64,000 nucleotides of DNA from Photobacterium ganghwense (GCF_003025595.1 NZ_PYMI01000002.1:744001-808000); one strand, 5' to 3'. Shown: positions 10,273 to 20,240, counted from the stretch's first letter. Notes: a model not told the origin generated them from the letters alone. Numbers and translations: made by a program.

Positions 10273-12201
10273 ATGCAAGAATCTGTTACAGAATTTCGCC
10301 AGTTAGACCTGGCCGACACACTACTATCCGCACTTGACTCAATGGGCTTCGTTGCGCCGACTCCAATTCAGGCGGCGTCTATTCCTCTTCTACTTGCCGG
10401 TAATGATGCGCTGGGTAAAGCGCAGACAGGTACGGGTAAAACAGCTGCATTCTCACTGCCGCTGCTGAACAAACTTGATCTGAACCAGCACAAGCCACAA
10501 GCCATCGTTATGGCGCCGACTCGTGAGCTGGCTATTCAGGTTGCAGCTGAGATTAAAGTTCTTGGTCAAAACATCAAGGGCCTGAAAGTTCTGGAAATTT
10601 ACGGTGGTGCTTCTATCGTTGACCAGATGCGTGCTCTGAAATCAGGCGCTCACATTGTTGTGGGTACTCCTGGTCGTGTTAAAGACCTGATCACTCGTGA
10701 TCGTCTGCACCTGGACGAAGTACACACTTTCGTTCTGGATGAAGCAGATGAAATGCTGAAGATGGGTTTCGTTGATGACGTAACCTGGATCATGGAACAA
10801 GCGCCTGAATCGGCACAGCGTGTTCTGTTCTCAGCAACTATGCCTCCAATCGTTAAGGAAATCGTTGATCGTTTCCTGCGTGATCCAGCGCGTATCGACG
10901 TAGCCGGTGAAAACCGTACTGTTGCTAAAGTTGAGCAGCAGTTCTGGGTTGTAAAAGGCGTAGAAAAAGATGAAGCAATGATGCGTCTGCTGGAAACAGA
11001 AGACACTGACGCGTCAATCGTGTTTGTACGTACTCGTCAGGATACCGAGCGTCTGGCTGACTGGCTGTCTGCGCGTGGCTTTAAGGCTGCGGCACTGCAC
11101 GGTGATATTCCTCAGTCACTGCGTGAGCGTACTGTTGAGCACATCAAACGCGGTGTGATTGATATCCTGGTTGCAACTGACGTTGTTGCTCGTGGTCTTG
11201 ACGTGCCACGTATCACGCACGTATTCAACTACGACATCCCGTTCGATGTAGAATCGTACATCCACCGTATCGGTCGTACAGGCCGTGCCGGTCGTAACGG
11301 TAAAGCGATCCTGCTGGTTCGTACCAACCAGATTCGTATGCTGCGCACTATCGAACGCGTGACTAAATCACGCATGGAAGAAATCCAACTTCCTCTTCGT
11401 GATGCTGTTGCTGAAGCCCGTCTGAGCCGTCTGGGCCAGGAGCTGGAAGCTCAGAAAGAAGAAGCAAGCCTGGAGTCTTTCGTTGAGCTGGTAGAAAAGC
11501 TGCAAGAAAGCATCGAAGTTGACGCGGCAACACTGGCTGCAATGCTGCTGAAGCGTCAGCAGGGTAACCGTCCTCTGTTCTACAAAGGTCCGGACCCAAT
11601 GATCGCTGCAGTTGAGCGCGACAAGCAGCGTCGTGACCGTCGTCGTGATGACCGTGGCGAGCGCGGTGAACGTGGCGAACGCGGTGAGCGTCGTGAGCGT
11701 CGTACTTACAACACTGCTGACTGGGATACTTACCAGCTGCAAGTGGGCCGTGAGCAAGGCGTACAGGTTAAAGATATCGTTGGCGCAATCGCAAACGAGC
11801 TGGGCCTGAACAAAGACAGCATCGGTGCAATCAAACTGGCTCCTGAGCACACTTACGTTCAGCTGCCTAAGAAACTGCCAAACGAAGTTGCAGCTCAGCT
11901 TAAGAAGCTGCGCATCCGCCAGAACGACGTGAAAGCGGTTGTGGTAGAAGACGATGTACTGCGTGAGCACCGTCGTGGTGGCCGCGAAGGCAACCGTGGT
12001 GAAGGCCGTGAAGGCAACCGTGGTGGTTACCGTGGTAATGCCAATAATGGCAGCCGTGAAGGTTTCCGCCCACGTCGTGACGGTGAGCGTCGTTTCGACC
12101 GTAACCGTGGCGGCGATAACCGTGGCAGCTTCCGTGGTGAACGTAACCACGGTAGTACGGGTGCGCCACAGCGTCGTAGCAAGCCTCGCTTCGAAGACTA
12201 A
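10273..12201 (+). CDS. deaD: ATP-dependent RNA helicase DeaD (CsdA)
   Basis: This cold-shock DEAD-box helicase acts in ribosome assembly and mRNA decay. With the start at 10273 it has 642 residues (E. coli 629). Motifs in order: Q motif (PTPIQAASIPLLL), motif I AQTGTGKTAAF, PTRELAIQV, TPGRVKDL, DEAD (VLDEADEMLKMGF), SATMP, VATDVVARGLDVPRI and HRIGRTGRAGR. An Arg/Glu-rich linker with GERGERGE repeats follows, then a DbpA-type RNA-binding domain (REQGVQVKDIVGAIANELGL) and an Arg/Gly-rich tail. The RGG-like codons give long antisense open frames that are not genes. It is followed by a strong terminator. Confidence 0.94.
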   Translation: MQESVTEFRQLDLADTLLSALDSMGFVAPTPIQAASIPLLLAGNDALGKAQTGTGKTAAFSLPLLNKLDLNQHKPQAIVMAPTRELAIQVAAEIKVLGQNIKGLKVLEIYGGASIVDQMRALKSGAHIVVGTPGRVKDLITRDRLHLDEVHTFVLDEADEMLKMGFVDDVTWIMEQAPESAQRVLFSATMPPIVKEIVDRFLRDPARIDVAGENRTVAKVEQQFWVVKGVEKDEAMMRLLETEDTDASIVFVRTRQDTERLADWLSARGFKAAALHGDIPQSLRERTVEHIKRGVIDILVATDVVARGLDVPRITHVFNYDIPFDVESYIHRIGRTGRAGRNGKAILLVRTNQIRMLRTIERVTKSRMEEIQLPLRDAVAEARLSRLGQELEAQKEEASLESFVELVEKLQESIEVDAATLAAMLLKRQQGNRPLFYKGPDPMIAAVERDKQRRDRRRDDRGERGERGERGERRERRTYNTADWDTYQLQVGREQGVQVKDIVGAIANELGLNKDSIGAIKLAPEHTYVQLPKKLPNEVAAQLKKLRIRQNDVKAVVVEDDVLREHRRGGREGNRGEGREGNRGGYRGNANNGSREGFRPRRDGERRFDRNRGGDNRGSFRGERNHGSTGAPQRRSKPRFED

Positions 12202-12227
12202 TCGTCTAGCGTAAAGCACTAAATCGT

Positions 12228-12257
12228 AATCCAGCCCTTAGGGGCTGGATTTTTTTT
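12228..12257 (+). terminator. deaD terminator
   Basis: AATCCAGCCC (12228-12237) pairs with GGGCTGGATT (12242-12251) around a TTAG loop and runs into a T tract. Confidence 0.9.
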
Positions 12258-12514
12258 GCCTGTAAAACGCCCCTGCCAGTTGAATATAGCAATATTTACA
12301 TTTGAGTTGATAATGGTTATCAGTTAGATTGTTTGGTCGCCACATTGAGACAGATTTCGTTGTCCCATGTAGCACAACCTCTATACTTTTTTCAGTTGTT
12401 TCTGAACTGTACAGAACCCTTGGAAGGACGGTGTGCTGATGCAGCACGTAAACGGCCTGACAATTTCGCCGTTAGGGCGGGTTCAATAGCATTCTTAAAT
12501 GGTAGGACTTCCAT

Positions 12515-14224
12515 ATGAATACAGAAGTATCAACTTGGCTGGCACGCGATCCCGATCCGGTTACAAGAGAAGAATTACAACGGCTTATTGATACGAATGA
12601 CCGTGATGCGCTGGAAGATCGCTTTTCATCTCGACTGGCGTTCGGTACTGCCGGATTGCGTGGGATTGTTGGCGCAGGACCCAATCGCATGAACCGCCTG
12701 GTGATTCAGGAAACGGCACTGGGACTTGGGAAGTACCTGCTGGCCACTTTTAGTGACGCAGCCTCACGAGGCGTGGTGATTGGTTATGACGGTCGTCCTG
12801 ACTCCTCACAGTTTGCCCGTGATGCAGCCGCTATGCTGGCCTCACTGGGGATTAAGGTCTACCTGACTGAGAAAGTGGCCCCTACACCGCTAGTGGCATT
12901 TGGTGTCCGTCATCTTGGAACGGCTGCCGGTATTGTTGTGACTGCCAGCCATAATCCGCCAGCGTACAATGGATTTAAAGTGTATTGGGACAATGGCGCG
13001 CAGATCATTCCTCCACATGATTCAGGGATAGCAGCACAGATTGATATTGCAGCATCTGAACCACTACCGGTGATGAGTGTGGAAGATGCTGAGCATCAAG
13101 GGCTGTTGACCTGGCTGAACGGTGACTTTTACACTGAGTACCGTAAAACGCTCAATAACAGTGCGATTTTGTCCAATCATCAGCAGCCGGAGGCGGTTAG
13201 TCTGGCGTATACCGCGATGCATGGTGTTGGAGCTGACATGGCAGAGCAGTTGCTGGCTGATGCTGGTTTTAAAAATGTGTACAGCGTTAAAGCCCAACGC
13301 GAGCCGGACGGAACTTTCCCGACGGTGAATTTCCCCAATCCAGAAGAAGCCGGTGCGATGGATATGGTGATCGCTGAAGCCAAAGCCCATGATGCAATGC
13401 TGGCTTGTGCCAACGATCCTGATGCTGATCGCTTTGCGGTGGCAGTCAGGACGGAAGATGGCGAGTACAAAATGCTGACCGGTGATCAGGTCGGTGTGTT
13501 GTTGGGTCATTACCTGCTTACCCATGCTGCGCCGGAGCAAAATCTGGTTGGTACCACTATTGTTTCTTCTAGCTTGTTGAAGAAAGTTGCTGAGGCCGCT
13601 GGGGCGAAGTATTACCAGACATTAACCGGCTTTAAATGGCTGACCAACATTGCCATGCAGAAGCAAACCGGGGACAACCAGTTCTTGTTTGCGTATGAAG
13701 AAGCGCTGGGTTACACCGTGGGGCAGACCGTGTGGGACAAAGACGGCTTGTCAGCCTTGGTGGCCTTCGCACAGTTGACCTCAGAATTACAGGCTCAGGG
13801 TAAAACGATCTGGAACCGGTTGGAAGATATTTACCGTGAACACGGTTTTTACCTTAATGCGCAGCGGAGTATTGCCCTGGATCCGAGCTCGCCACCGGTT
13901 GGTGACAGTTTACGTACCACACCACCAGAAGCCATTGCAGGTCGCGCTGTGGTTTGCATTGACGATTTGAAAACATCGCAGCGCCAGTATGCTGATGGTA
14001 AGGTGGGAGCTATCGACCTGCCTGCGAGTGATGTGCTGATTTACTGGCTGGATGACGATTCCCGTGTGGTTGTGCGCCCGTCCGGTACGGAGCCAAAACT
14101 TAAGTGTTACTACGAGGTGGTAGAGCCGATTGGCCATGAAGATTGTCTCAAACATGTCCAGCAGCGGGCGGCTGAAGCGATGGACGATCTGATCACCAAA
14201 CACCAGGCATCTTTACCGAAATAG
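12515..14224 (+). CDS. alpha-D-phosphohexomutase (phosphoglucomutase/phosphomannomutase family)
   Basis: The enzyme interconverts hexose 1- and 6-phosphates. Its 569 residues show the four signatures of the superfamily: the phosphoserine loop TASHNPPAYNGFKVY near residues 148-162, the metal-binding DPDADRF near 305, the sugar-binding GYTVG/EEALG region near 405 (FAYEEALGYTVG), and the phosphate-binding RPSGTEPKLKCYYE near 525. The N-terminal AFGTAGLRG is typical of the longer PgcA/ManB-like group, not of E. coli Pgm. AGGA precedes the ATG. It would link maltodextrin breakdown to glycolysis; substrate preference cannot be read from sequence. Confidence 0.88.
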   Translation: MNTEVSTWLARDPDPVTREELQRLIDTNDRDALEDRFSSRLAFGTAGLRGIVGAGPNRMNRLVIQETALGLGKYLLATFSDAASRGVVIGYDGRPDSSQFARDAAAMLASLGIKVYLTEKVAPTPLVAFGVRHLGTAAGIVVTASHNPPAYNGFKVYWDNGAQIIPPHDSGIAAQIDIAASEPLPVMSVEDAEHQGLLTWLNGDFYTEYRKTLNNSAILSNHQQPEAVSLAYTAMHGVGADMAEQLLADAGFKNVYSVKAQREPDGTFPTVNFPNPEEAGAMDMVIAEAKAHDAMLACANDPDADRFAVAVRTEDGEYKMLTGDQVGVLLGHYLLTHAAPEQNLVGTTIVSSSLLKKVAEAAGAKYYQTLTGFKWLTNIAMQKQTGDNQFLFAYEEALGYTVGQTVWDKDGLSALVAFAQLTSELQAQGKTIWNRLEDIYREHGFYLNAQRSIALDPSSPPVGDSLRTTPPEAIAGRAVVCIDDLKTSQRQYADGKVGAIDLPASDVLIYWLDDDSRVVVRPSGTEPKLKCYYEVVEPIGHEDCLKHVQQRAAEAMDDLITKHQASLPK

Positions 14225-14302
14225 TTTACCGAAATAGCGAGATGGAACACTGGTATCTGCGAAAGCTTCAAAGATCGCGATAGGTTTTAGCGGATAACAA
14301 AT

Positions 14303-14332
14303 AGCCGGGCATAATCGCCCGGCTAATTTTTA
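14303..14332 (+). terminator. terminator after phosphohexomutase gene
   Basis: AGCCGGGC (14303-14310) pairs with GCCCGGCT (14317-14324), followed by AATTTTTAT. Confidence 0.8.
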
Positions 14333-14450
14333 TAATGACTTTTGTTTTAACGCGTTGCTGCGGTGACTGGCTGCCTTTGTCCGATAAACAACTCATCGTA
14401 TAAGCAACCTGTTCTAAACCAGCTTGTTCAATGAACACTCAGCTTAAAAG

Positions 14451-14903
14451 TTATTGGCTGCGTTTTTCGTTAAGTTCTGCGTAGGTATGTAGCAGCTCGG
14501 TCAGCACTTTAATCCAGCCAAACGCGTCAGAGGGTGCATTTGGAAGAATTTTTTCTACCTGATCACAATGTTGTTCCAGTGTCACTGCCTCTTCCAGATT
14601 GAAAGAGATCGCGTAAAAATGCCAAAGCAGCAAACGCGTCATGCGCTCGGTATTTTGAGACGCATTGTCAGACTCACTAAACGCACCTTTCACTTCGCCC
14701 AGCGCAATGGCTGTCATACGTAACATCGCATCAAATTGCGCCGAAATAAGTCGCTCCTGACTGTCGACTTCTTCTTTGTCAAACGTAAACAATTCCTGCA
14801 TGACATCTTCCGGCACCATGCGGCTCACCACTCGGTGGCTGAATTCTTCCAGTTCATGACGCGGCATGGTCATCAGGCATTCGAGTTTATAATCACGTTC
14901 CAT
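14451..14903 (-). CDS. conserved hypothetical protein
   Basis: A 150-residue acidic, soluble, apparently all-helical protein with no signal peptide. It begins MERDYKLECLMTMPRHELEEF and has no motif I can tie to a function. It may belong to a small Vibrio-associated DUF family, but I cannot name one with confidence. It lies alone between the phosphohexomutase and mrcB, on the opposite strand to both. Confidence 0.7.
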   Translation of the reverse strand: MERDYKLECLMTMPRHELEEFSHRVVSRMVPEDVMQELFTFDKEEVDSQERLISAQFDAMLRMTAIALGEVKGAFSESDNASQNTERMTRLLLWHFYAISFNLEEAVTLEQHCDQVEKILPNAPSDAFGWIKVLTELLHTYAELNEKRSQ

Positions 14904-15179
14904 AATTTTCGGCTTGATCGTTCAGTTAAAAATAGAATTCCCGCGTTAACATCATCACTATTTCGCGTAAAAACGCGGTGTGTGAATGATTCGGTGGGGG
15001 CAGGTATTCTGCGGGATTTTATCGCGGATTACCAGTCGGGTTGCAACCTTGTGCTGTGATCTCGCCATCTGCAAAAATCAAGTGTTTAGCCGCTTTTCAT
15101 GTAGGCTTTGACATTTTTCTGACACCGCAAAATGATGCTTGCGCTAATGTCTGCGCGTTATTTCTACCAGAAACAGACT

Positions 15180-17570
15180 ATGACAAAGCAACAGACACCT
15201 GACGATTCTAAGCAATCACCTGAAAACACCCCTTCTTCACGCATGGTTCCGCCTAAAAAGAAGAAGGAAAAAAAGCGTAGCTGGCTGGCTTACACCGCAA
15301 TTGCAGCGGTTATTGCCACATCTGCTGGCCTGATGAAAATGGGCTACCAGCTTAACGATGAGGTGACCGCCAAATTTGAAGGGGAGCTCTGGCAGCTGCC
15401 TTCTGTGGTTTATGCCCGAGAGCTGACACTTCAGCCGGGCGCATTGATCCGTTACGAAGATCTGGTCAATGAGTTGAAGGTACTGAAATACCGGAAAGTG
15501 GACAAACCGTCTCAACCGGGTGAGTACACCACCAGTCGATTAAAGGTCGAGTTCATTCGCCGCCCGTTTGAGTTCCGTGATGGGGAGCAGGATGCCCGCC
15601 ATGTACAGGTGACCTTTGATTATTCCAGTGTAAAGAAAATTATCGATGTCGCCAGCAAGCGAGAAATGGGGATCTTGTCGGTTGAACCGAAACTGCTTGG
15701 CATGCTGGAAGCGAAAACCGAAGAGCAGCGCATTTACAAGCCAAAAGATGAAATGCCGCAGCCTCTTATTGATGCGCTGATTGCCACCGAAGACCGCGAC
15801 TTTTATGAGCACGAAGGGGTGTCTCCGACTGCGATTATGCGCGCATTTGTCGCAAACCTGAAAGCCGGCCGTACCGTTCAGGGAGGCAGTACCCTGACCC
15901 AGCAACTGGCGAAAAACATGTTTCTGACCAGTGAACGCAGCTTGTGGCGGAAATTCCGTGAAGCCTATATGGCTCTGATCCTGGATTACCGATTCACCAA
16001 AGATCAGATTCTCGATGCTTACCTGAATCAGGTATACCTGGCGCAGAGCGGTCGTGAGGCGGTGCATGGCTTTGAGTTGGGCTCTCGGTTCTATTTCGGG
16101 TTACCACTGTCTGAGCTGCGGGTTGATCAGCAGGCATTACTGGTGGGTCTGGTCAAAGGACCGTCTTACTACAATCCGTGGCGCTATCCTGAACGTGCAA
16201 AAACACGCCGTAACTTGGTGTTGAAGCTGATGGCAGATAATGGCGTTCTGGAAGAAAACGAGTACAAGAAGGCTTTAGATAAACCGTTGGATTTGCAACC
16301 GAAAGGTAAGATTGCTAACCGACAGCCTGCGTACTTTGGCCAGTTGGAACGTGAACTGCAAGCGAAAGTCGACGGTTACCAGCCGGGGAAAGGGTTGCGT
16401 CTGTTTACTACGCTGGACCCCCGCTCACAAGAGCTGGCTGAGCGATCGGTCAATTCGGTTATTCCACAATTGGAAGCACGAGCTGGCAATGAGCTGGAAA
16501 CCGCGGTGGTTGTGGCGGATCGCCTGACAGGTGAAATCCGCGCGATGGTGGGAGGCTCTCGTACCGGTTTTGACGGGTTTAACCGTGCGATTGATGCGAA
16601 ACGTCAGATTGGTTCGGTGGTGAAACCTGCGGTGTATTTGTCAGCACTGGAGTTGCCAAAGCGTTTCTCACTGGCGACCAGTTTGCAGGATCGACCACTG
16701 ACGCTGAAAGGACAGAAAGGTGAAAACTGGACGCCACGAAATTATGACCGTCAGTATCGAGGAGAAGTGCCATTGTATCTGGCACTGGCTAAATCTTACA
16801 ACATCCCGACAGTCAACCTGGGGATGGCGGTTGGCTTGGATCATGTCATTGATACCATGACCAAGCTGGGAATCGATGAAGGTGAAATCCCGAAATTACC
16901 TTCAATGCTACTGGGAGCATTTACGCTGACACCACTGGAAGTTACTCAGATGTACCAGACCATCGCCAGTGGCGGTCGTCGCAGTAAGCTGACGGCACTG
17001 AATGCGGTGGTGGATAAAGAAGGCAATATTCTTTATCAGCATTTGCCGACATCCAAAGAAGTGGTATCTGAGGAAGCGGCGTGGCTGACACTGTACGGTA
17101 TGCAACGCGTGGTGACAGAAGGTACAGCGCGTTATCTGAATTCTGTATTGCCGTCTTCCCGTCTGGCTGGTAAAACCGGTACCTCAGATAAGGGCCGTGA
17201 CAGCTGGTATGTGGGGGTCGACGGTCGTGAAGTGGTGACGATCTGGATGGGGCGCGATGACAACAAGGCGGTGAAGCTAACAGGTTCTGCCGGGCCACTG
17301 CGTCTTTATGCTGACTATATCCAGCACCGTGATCCTGAACCGTTGGTGCTGAAACGTCCGTCAAAAATTGTTGATTTTGATTATTACACAGACCGCCAGG
17401 GCGTACTGGCACAAAGCTGTATCGGCCAAACGCATCTGCCTGCCTGGGATCCGGAAGGAACGTTAAAGCAGGGCTGTATCCATCAGGGCTTGGGTGATGA
17501 TATTTCGGAAGGGATTCGCAAAGGCTCCGGCCAGGTTGAAGGCTTCCTGAAGCGTCTGTTTACCTGGTAA
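15180..17570 (+). CDS. mrcB: bifunctional penicillin-binding protein 1B
   Basis: PBP1B polymerises and cross-links peptidoglycan at the inner membrane. I start it at 15180 (MTKQQTPDDSK), giving 796 residues (E. coli 844). A Lys-rich cytoplasmic tail and one membrane segment near residues 38-57 are followed by a UB2H-like region. The glycosyltransferase domain has EDRDFYEHEGVSP and GGSTLTQQLAKN near residues 200-245. The transpeptidase domain has SVVKP (SxxK nucleophile), SYN (SxN) and KTGTS. No clear Shine-Dalgarno precedes the start, so the exact start is uncertain. Confidence 0.93.
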   Translation: MTKQQTPDDSKQSPENTPSSRMVPPKKKKEKKRSWLAYTAIAAVIATSAGLMKMGYQLNDEVTAKFEGELWQLPSVVYARELTLQPGALIRYEDLVNELKVLKYRKVDKPSQPGEYTTSRLKVEFIRRPFEFRDGEQDARHVQVTFDYSSVKKIIDVASKREMGILSVEPKLLGMLEAKTEEQRIYKPKDEMPQPLIDALIATEDRDFYEHEGVSPTAIMRAFVANLKAGRTVQGGSTLTQQLAKNMFLTSERSLWRKFREAYMALILDYRFTKDQILDAYLNQVYLAQSGREAVHGFELGSRFYFGLPLSELRVDQQALLVGLVKGPSYYNPWRYPERAKTRRNLVLKLMADNGVLEENEYKKALDKPLDLQPKGKIANRQPAYFGQLERELQAKVDGYQPGKGLRLFTTLDPRSQELAERSVNSVIPQLEARAGNELETAVVVADRLTGEIRAMVGGSRTGFDGFNRAIDAKRQIGSVVKPAVYLSALELPKRFSLATSLQDRPLTLKGQKGENWTPRNYDRQYRGEVPLYLALAKSYNIPTVNLGMAVGLDHVIDTMTKLGIDEGEIPKLPSMLLGAFTLTPLEVTQMYQTIASGGRRSKLTALNAVVDKEGNILYQHLPTSKEVVSEEAAWLTLYGMQRVVTEGTARYLNSVLPSSRLAGKTGTSDKGRDSWYVGVDGREVVTIWMGRDDNKAVKLTGSAGPLRLYADYIQHRDPEPLVLKRPSKIVDFDYYTDRQGVLAQSCIGQTHLPAWDPEGTLKQGCIHQGLGDDISEGIRKGSGQVEGFLKRLFTW

Positions 17571-17646
17571 CCCTGAGAAACTGATTCGCTGGTTTATCCT
17601 CACTGGCTTTACTGCTATAGGGGATCGTACCGATAAGGGGATCGGT

Positions 17647-17695
17647 GCCGGGCATTGTCGAAATGGCTTCAGGCCGCTACAATGCCCGGCTCTTT
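17647..17695 (+). terminator. mrcB terminator
   Basis: GCCGGGCATTGT (17647-17658) pairs perfectly with ACAATGCCCGGC (17679-17690), then TCTTT. The 20-nt loop is large. The hairpin overlaps an upstream candidate start of the Nudix gene and argues for the later ATG at 17720. Confidence 0.7.
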
Positions 17696-17719
17696 CATCC
17701 GGTAGCAGAGACTTCTTCC

Positions 17720-18271
17720 ATGCGTTTACTCCAATCAAGTGTCCATCCCGAGCTGACTAATTTGGACGGCACGCTTTTCCATCGTAAAGCGGCACGTGGC
17801 ATCATCCTGAAAGGCGAAGAGATCCTGATGGTGTATACCGCACGTTATCACGATTACACGTTGCCGGGTGGTGGACTGGATGATGGAGAAGACGCTGTTG
17901 AAGGGCTGATTCGTGAGCTGCAGGAAGAAACCGGTGCCAGAAATATTCGCGACATTCGTGAATTTGGTCTGTATGAAGAATATCGCCCTTGGTATAAACC
18001 GGATTTCGATATCATGCACATGGAATCATACTGCTATGTGTGTACGATTGATGATGAACTCGGTGAGACCCGTTTGGAAGACTATGAAGTCAGTAATGGG
18101 ATGAAACCTGTGTGGATCAATATCTTTGATGCTATCGCTCATAATGAACACACCATGGCGAACAGTGAGAAGAAAGGCATGTCGATTGAGCGCGAAACGT
18201 TCCTGCTCAAGCGCATTGTCGAAGAGTTGTTGCCTGAGGCGTCTGAAACGGTGCTTCAGGCTGCGAGCTGA
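17720..18271 (+). CDS. Nudix hydrolase
   Basis: A 183-residue soluble protein with a complete Nudix box, GGGLDDGEDAVEGLIRELQEETGA, near residues 53-76 (described here in two overlapping halves: GGGLDDGE and RELQEETGA), which binds Mg and a nucleoside-diphosphate-linked substrate. The N-terminus HRKAARGIILKGEEILMVYTARY forms the first strands of the fold. I chose the ATG at 17720 because the frame upstream passes through the mrcB terminator. The substrate is unknown; the family cleaves NDP-X compounds in general. Confidence 0.85.
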   Translation: MRLLQSSVHPELTNLDGTLFHRKAARGIILKGEEILMVYTARYHDYTLPGGGLDDGEDAVEGLIRELQEETGARNIRDIREFGLYEEYRPWYKPDFDIMHMESYCYVCTIDDELGETRLEDYEVSNGMKPVWINIFDAIAHNEHTMANSEKKGMSIERETFLLKRIVEELLPEASETVLQAAS

Positions 18272-18345
18272 GCATACAGAAGCCAGCGTAGTATGTTAAT
18301 GCTTTGCAGCGAAAACATCTGCGGCTCCCAAAGACTTATATCTGT

Positions 18346-18378
18346 GAAAGGCTGCCAAATGGGCAGCCTTTCATTTAT
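18346..18378 (+). terminator. terminator after Nudix gene
   Basis: GAAAGGCTGCC (18346-18356) pairs with GGCAGCCTTTC (18362-18372), followed by ATTTAT. Confidence 0.7.
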
Positions 18379-18463
18379 GTACTTGAACCTGTTTTACGTT
18401 GTTTTACGTAATGTGGCATTTGGTCTGATGCTGAACTTGATTTCAGCAGGCTGGATGCCGTTG

Positions 18464-18751
18464 TCATACACCAACGGTTTTATCAAATTCACTCTTGGTG
18501 ACTTCATCAAAACGGGCATTAGGGGTCAAAGCTTTCATGCGGTTAATGCAATCCAGTCGTATTTTGGTGTATTGATACTGTGTTTTACAGATCAGCCATT
18601 CCGATTTGTCCGGCTGAATGTCGGTATCGATACACCTTCCTTCTACAGTAGAACCATCCCGTAATTCCAGCTGCACATCGTAATGATACAGGCAGGCTAG
18701 CTCAAAATGGTCATACAGGGCGCAATCAATGGGTTGGTAGCGGTCACTCAT
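18464..18751 (-). CDS. rof: Rho-binding antiterminator (Rof/YaeO)
   Basis: Rof binds Rho and blocks its RNA loading, reducing Rho-dependent termination. The 95-residue product starts MSDRYQPIDCALYDHFELACLYHY, closely matching E. coli Rof (MSMNDTYQPINCDDYDNLELAC), and continues with the Sm-like fold strands LELRDGSTVEG and RLDCINRMKAL. I start it at 18751; the frame is open upstream but the family N-terminus fixes the start. It is about 20% longer at the C-terminus than the E. coli protein. Confidence 0.88.
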   Translation of the reverse strand: MSDRYQPIDCALYDHFELACLYHYDVQLELRDGSTVEGRCIDTDIQPDKSEWLICKTQYQYTKIRLDCINRMKALTPNARFDEVTKSEFDKTVGV

Positions 18752-18814
18752 GGTTCCCTCATCTGGTAGTGGACACGTTTCAAACGCAGGTAATTTACAC
18801 GCAAAACTAAACAC

Positions 18815-19286
18815 CTGTTATTTAACCGTAGACAACATCACTGTGTCACAAAACCGTCATGAGCGACTTTTGAGACTCAATATCGAAAAACTGTCTGTAG
18901 TTTGAGACACCACCGTGACTAATTGATTCCTGTTATCCCTGAGATTGTGTGTTTGAATAGGCGCTTCACAGCACTTTTCACAGAAGTCGTAATTATGCTG
19001 TGAAGCTGCACTTTCGATGGTTTGTGATTACGGGTATAAAGTTGGCCGCCGCTCATTAGGTTAGAGAGGTAAATTGGTAGATAGTTACATAGGTGGATAG
19101 TTAAATAGGTTGATAATAGCTAGGTTGATAATAAGTAGATAGGGACGACGGATCCGACAGCAGTGGGTCGGCGGCCAGAACTGCAGTTTACATGCTGAAA
19201 ACTAAAACCCGTCGATTAAAACCCCTTTTTAGTCAATCCCGCTGAGTAATATCAGTGTTAGTGCCTGGTGTGAACCTGACGGCTGG
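18815..19286. other. intergenic region with degenerate repeats
   Basis: About 470 bp without a gene. Between roughly 19065 and 19145 the sequence repeats loosely around TAGATAG/TAGGTTGATAAT (for example GGTTGATAATAGCTAGGTTGATAATAAG). No terminator with a T tract is visible for the relV-like gene that ends at 19287. Confidence 0.4.
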
Positions 19287-20075
19287 TTAGCTAGCCAGCC
19301 GGTTAGGGTGCAGGTATTGCTGCCAGGCATCATGATACAGAGCCTGTGAAGTAACCCTAAGTTGGCTGATTTGGGCCAGTTCAAATTCACTCAGGTCGCG
19401 AGATTCATGTTGTGCGCGACGCTCAATGTGCTGAATCTGTTCATAGATGTCATGCTCAGGGCCGCTTTTGACGGTAGAAATCGCATCCAGGTGAAGCTGA
19501 ACTTCAGCAATCATGCCGGTTTCCGGCAATTGAACCAACACTTTCAGGTCGCGGTAACCTGACGGGGCCGGATTTTTAAAACGGTTCTTAACCGCAATCA
19601 GGGTCGACTCCTTTCCAACCAGTTCAAATGCCTGTACCAGGCTGGGAATATCACGGGCAACAATGGATGCACGAGCCAGGTCGGTGATCTGGCTGGCATC
19701 GCCATTGAGCTCTGTCTCAATTTTACTGAGCGCGCGTTCTTTGGATTTTACATCAGGAATAATCACGTCGTTCCCGGTCATCATCCCCACTTCTTTAATC
19801 AGGTTGCTTAGCTCTTCTTGTGCATGCGGAGCGACCTGATACAGCGCATTAAAGTGGCTGTAAGGCTGTCGAATGTCTGATGAGCGCCAACTATTGATGC
19901 TATATAGGCCACTCAGACTGCGCTGAAACGATTTCTTGCTAGTCTCGGATTGCTTGGATGAGACCTCATAATCCAGACGGTCAAAGTCATTCAGTGTCGG
20001 GGAGGCAATGGCAGAGCCTCGACCCATCACACAGAACAGAATAAATGCGGTACGTAGTACGCCTTTAATATCCAT
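19287..20075 (-). CDS. relV: RelV-like small alarmone synthetase with N-terminal signal-like segment
   Basis: The 262-residue product carries a RelA/SpoT synthetase-like domain from about residue 75 to 200: PDVKSKERALSKIETEL, DLARASIVARD, NPAPSGYRDLKVLVQL and AEVQLHL. V. cholerae RelV is 264 residues. From memory, its essential residues K107, D129, R132 and E188 would fall on K110, D132, R135 and E191 here with a constant offset of three. The first 24 residues resemble a Sec signal peptide, which is odd for a cytoplasmic (p)ppGpp synthetase. There is no hydrolase domain. It stands alone and faces the small membrane protein gene at 20501. Confidence 0.72.
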   Translation of the reverse strand: MDIKGVLRTAFILFCVMGRGSAIASPTLNDFDRLDYEVSSKQSETSKKSFQRSLSGLYSINSWRSSDIRQPYSHFNALYQVAPHAQEELSNLIKEVGMMTGNDVIIPDVKSKERALSKIETELNGDASQITDLARASIVARDIPSLVQAFELVGKESTLIAVKNRFKNPAPSGYRDLKVLVQLPETGMIAEVQLHLDAISTVKSGPEHDIYEQIQHIERRAQHESRDLSEFELAQISQLRVTSQALYHDAWQQYLHPNRLAS

Positions 20076-20240
20076 TAAACAACTCCTGTTTCGCCAGATT
20101 TCTGGCTGATACGTAAAACGTTAAAATGATGGGTAGCCCCATGCAAAAGCGACGTATCCAGTTGTGTTGCCGAATGATTTTCTTCAGTAATGAGATTATC
20201 AACTTTATCTGAACGACACATGAATTTTACGTCAGCGTGA

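Noticed and set aside
11368..12219. Long open frame antisense to the deaD C-terminal region
   Set aside because: It arises from the Arg/Gly-rich codons (CGT, GGT) of deaD on the other strand. The protein is low-complexity Thr/Ala with no ribosome binding site.
18293..18664. 123-codon frame on the plus strand over rof
   Set aside because: It starts before a terminator hairpin, runs through it and overlaps the well-supported rof gene.
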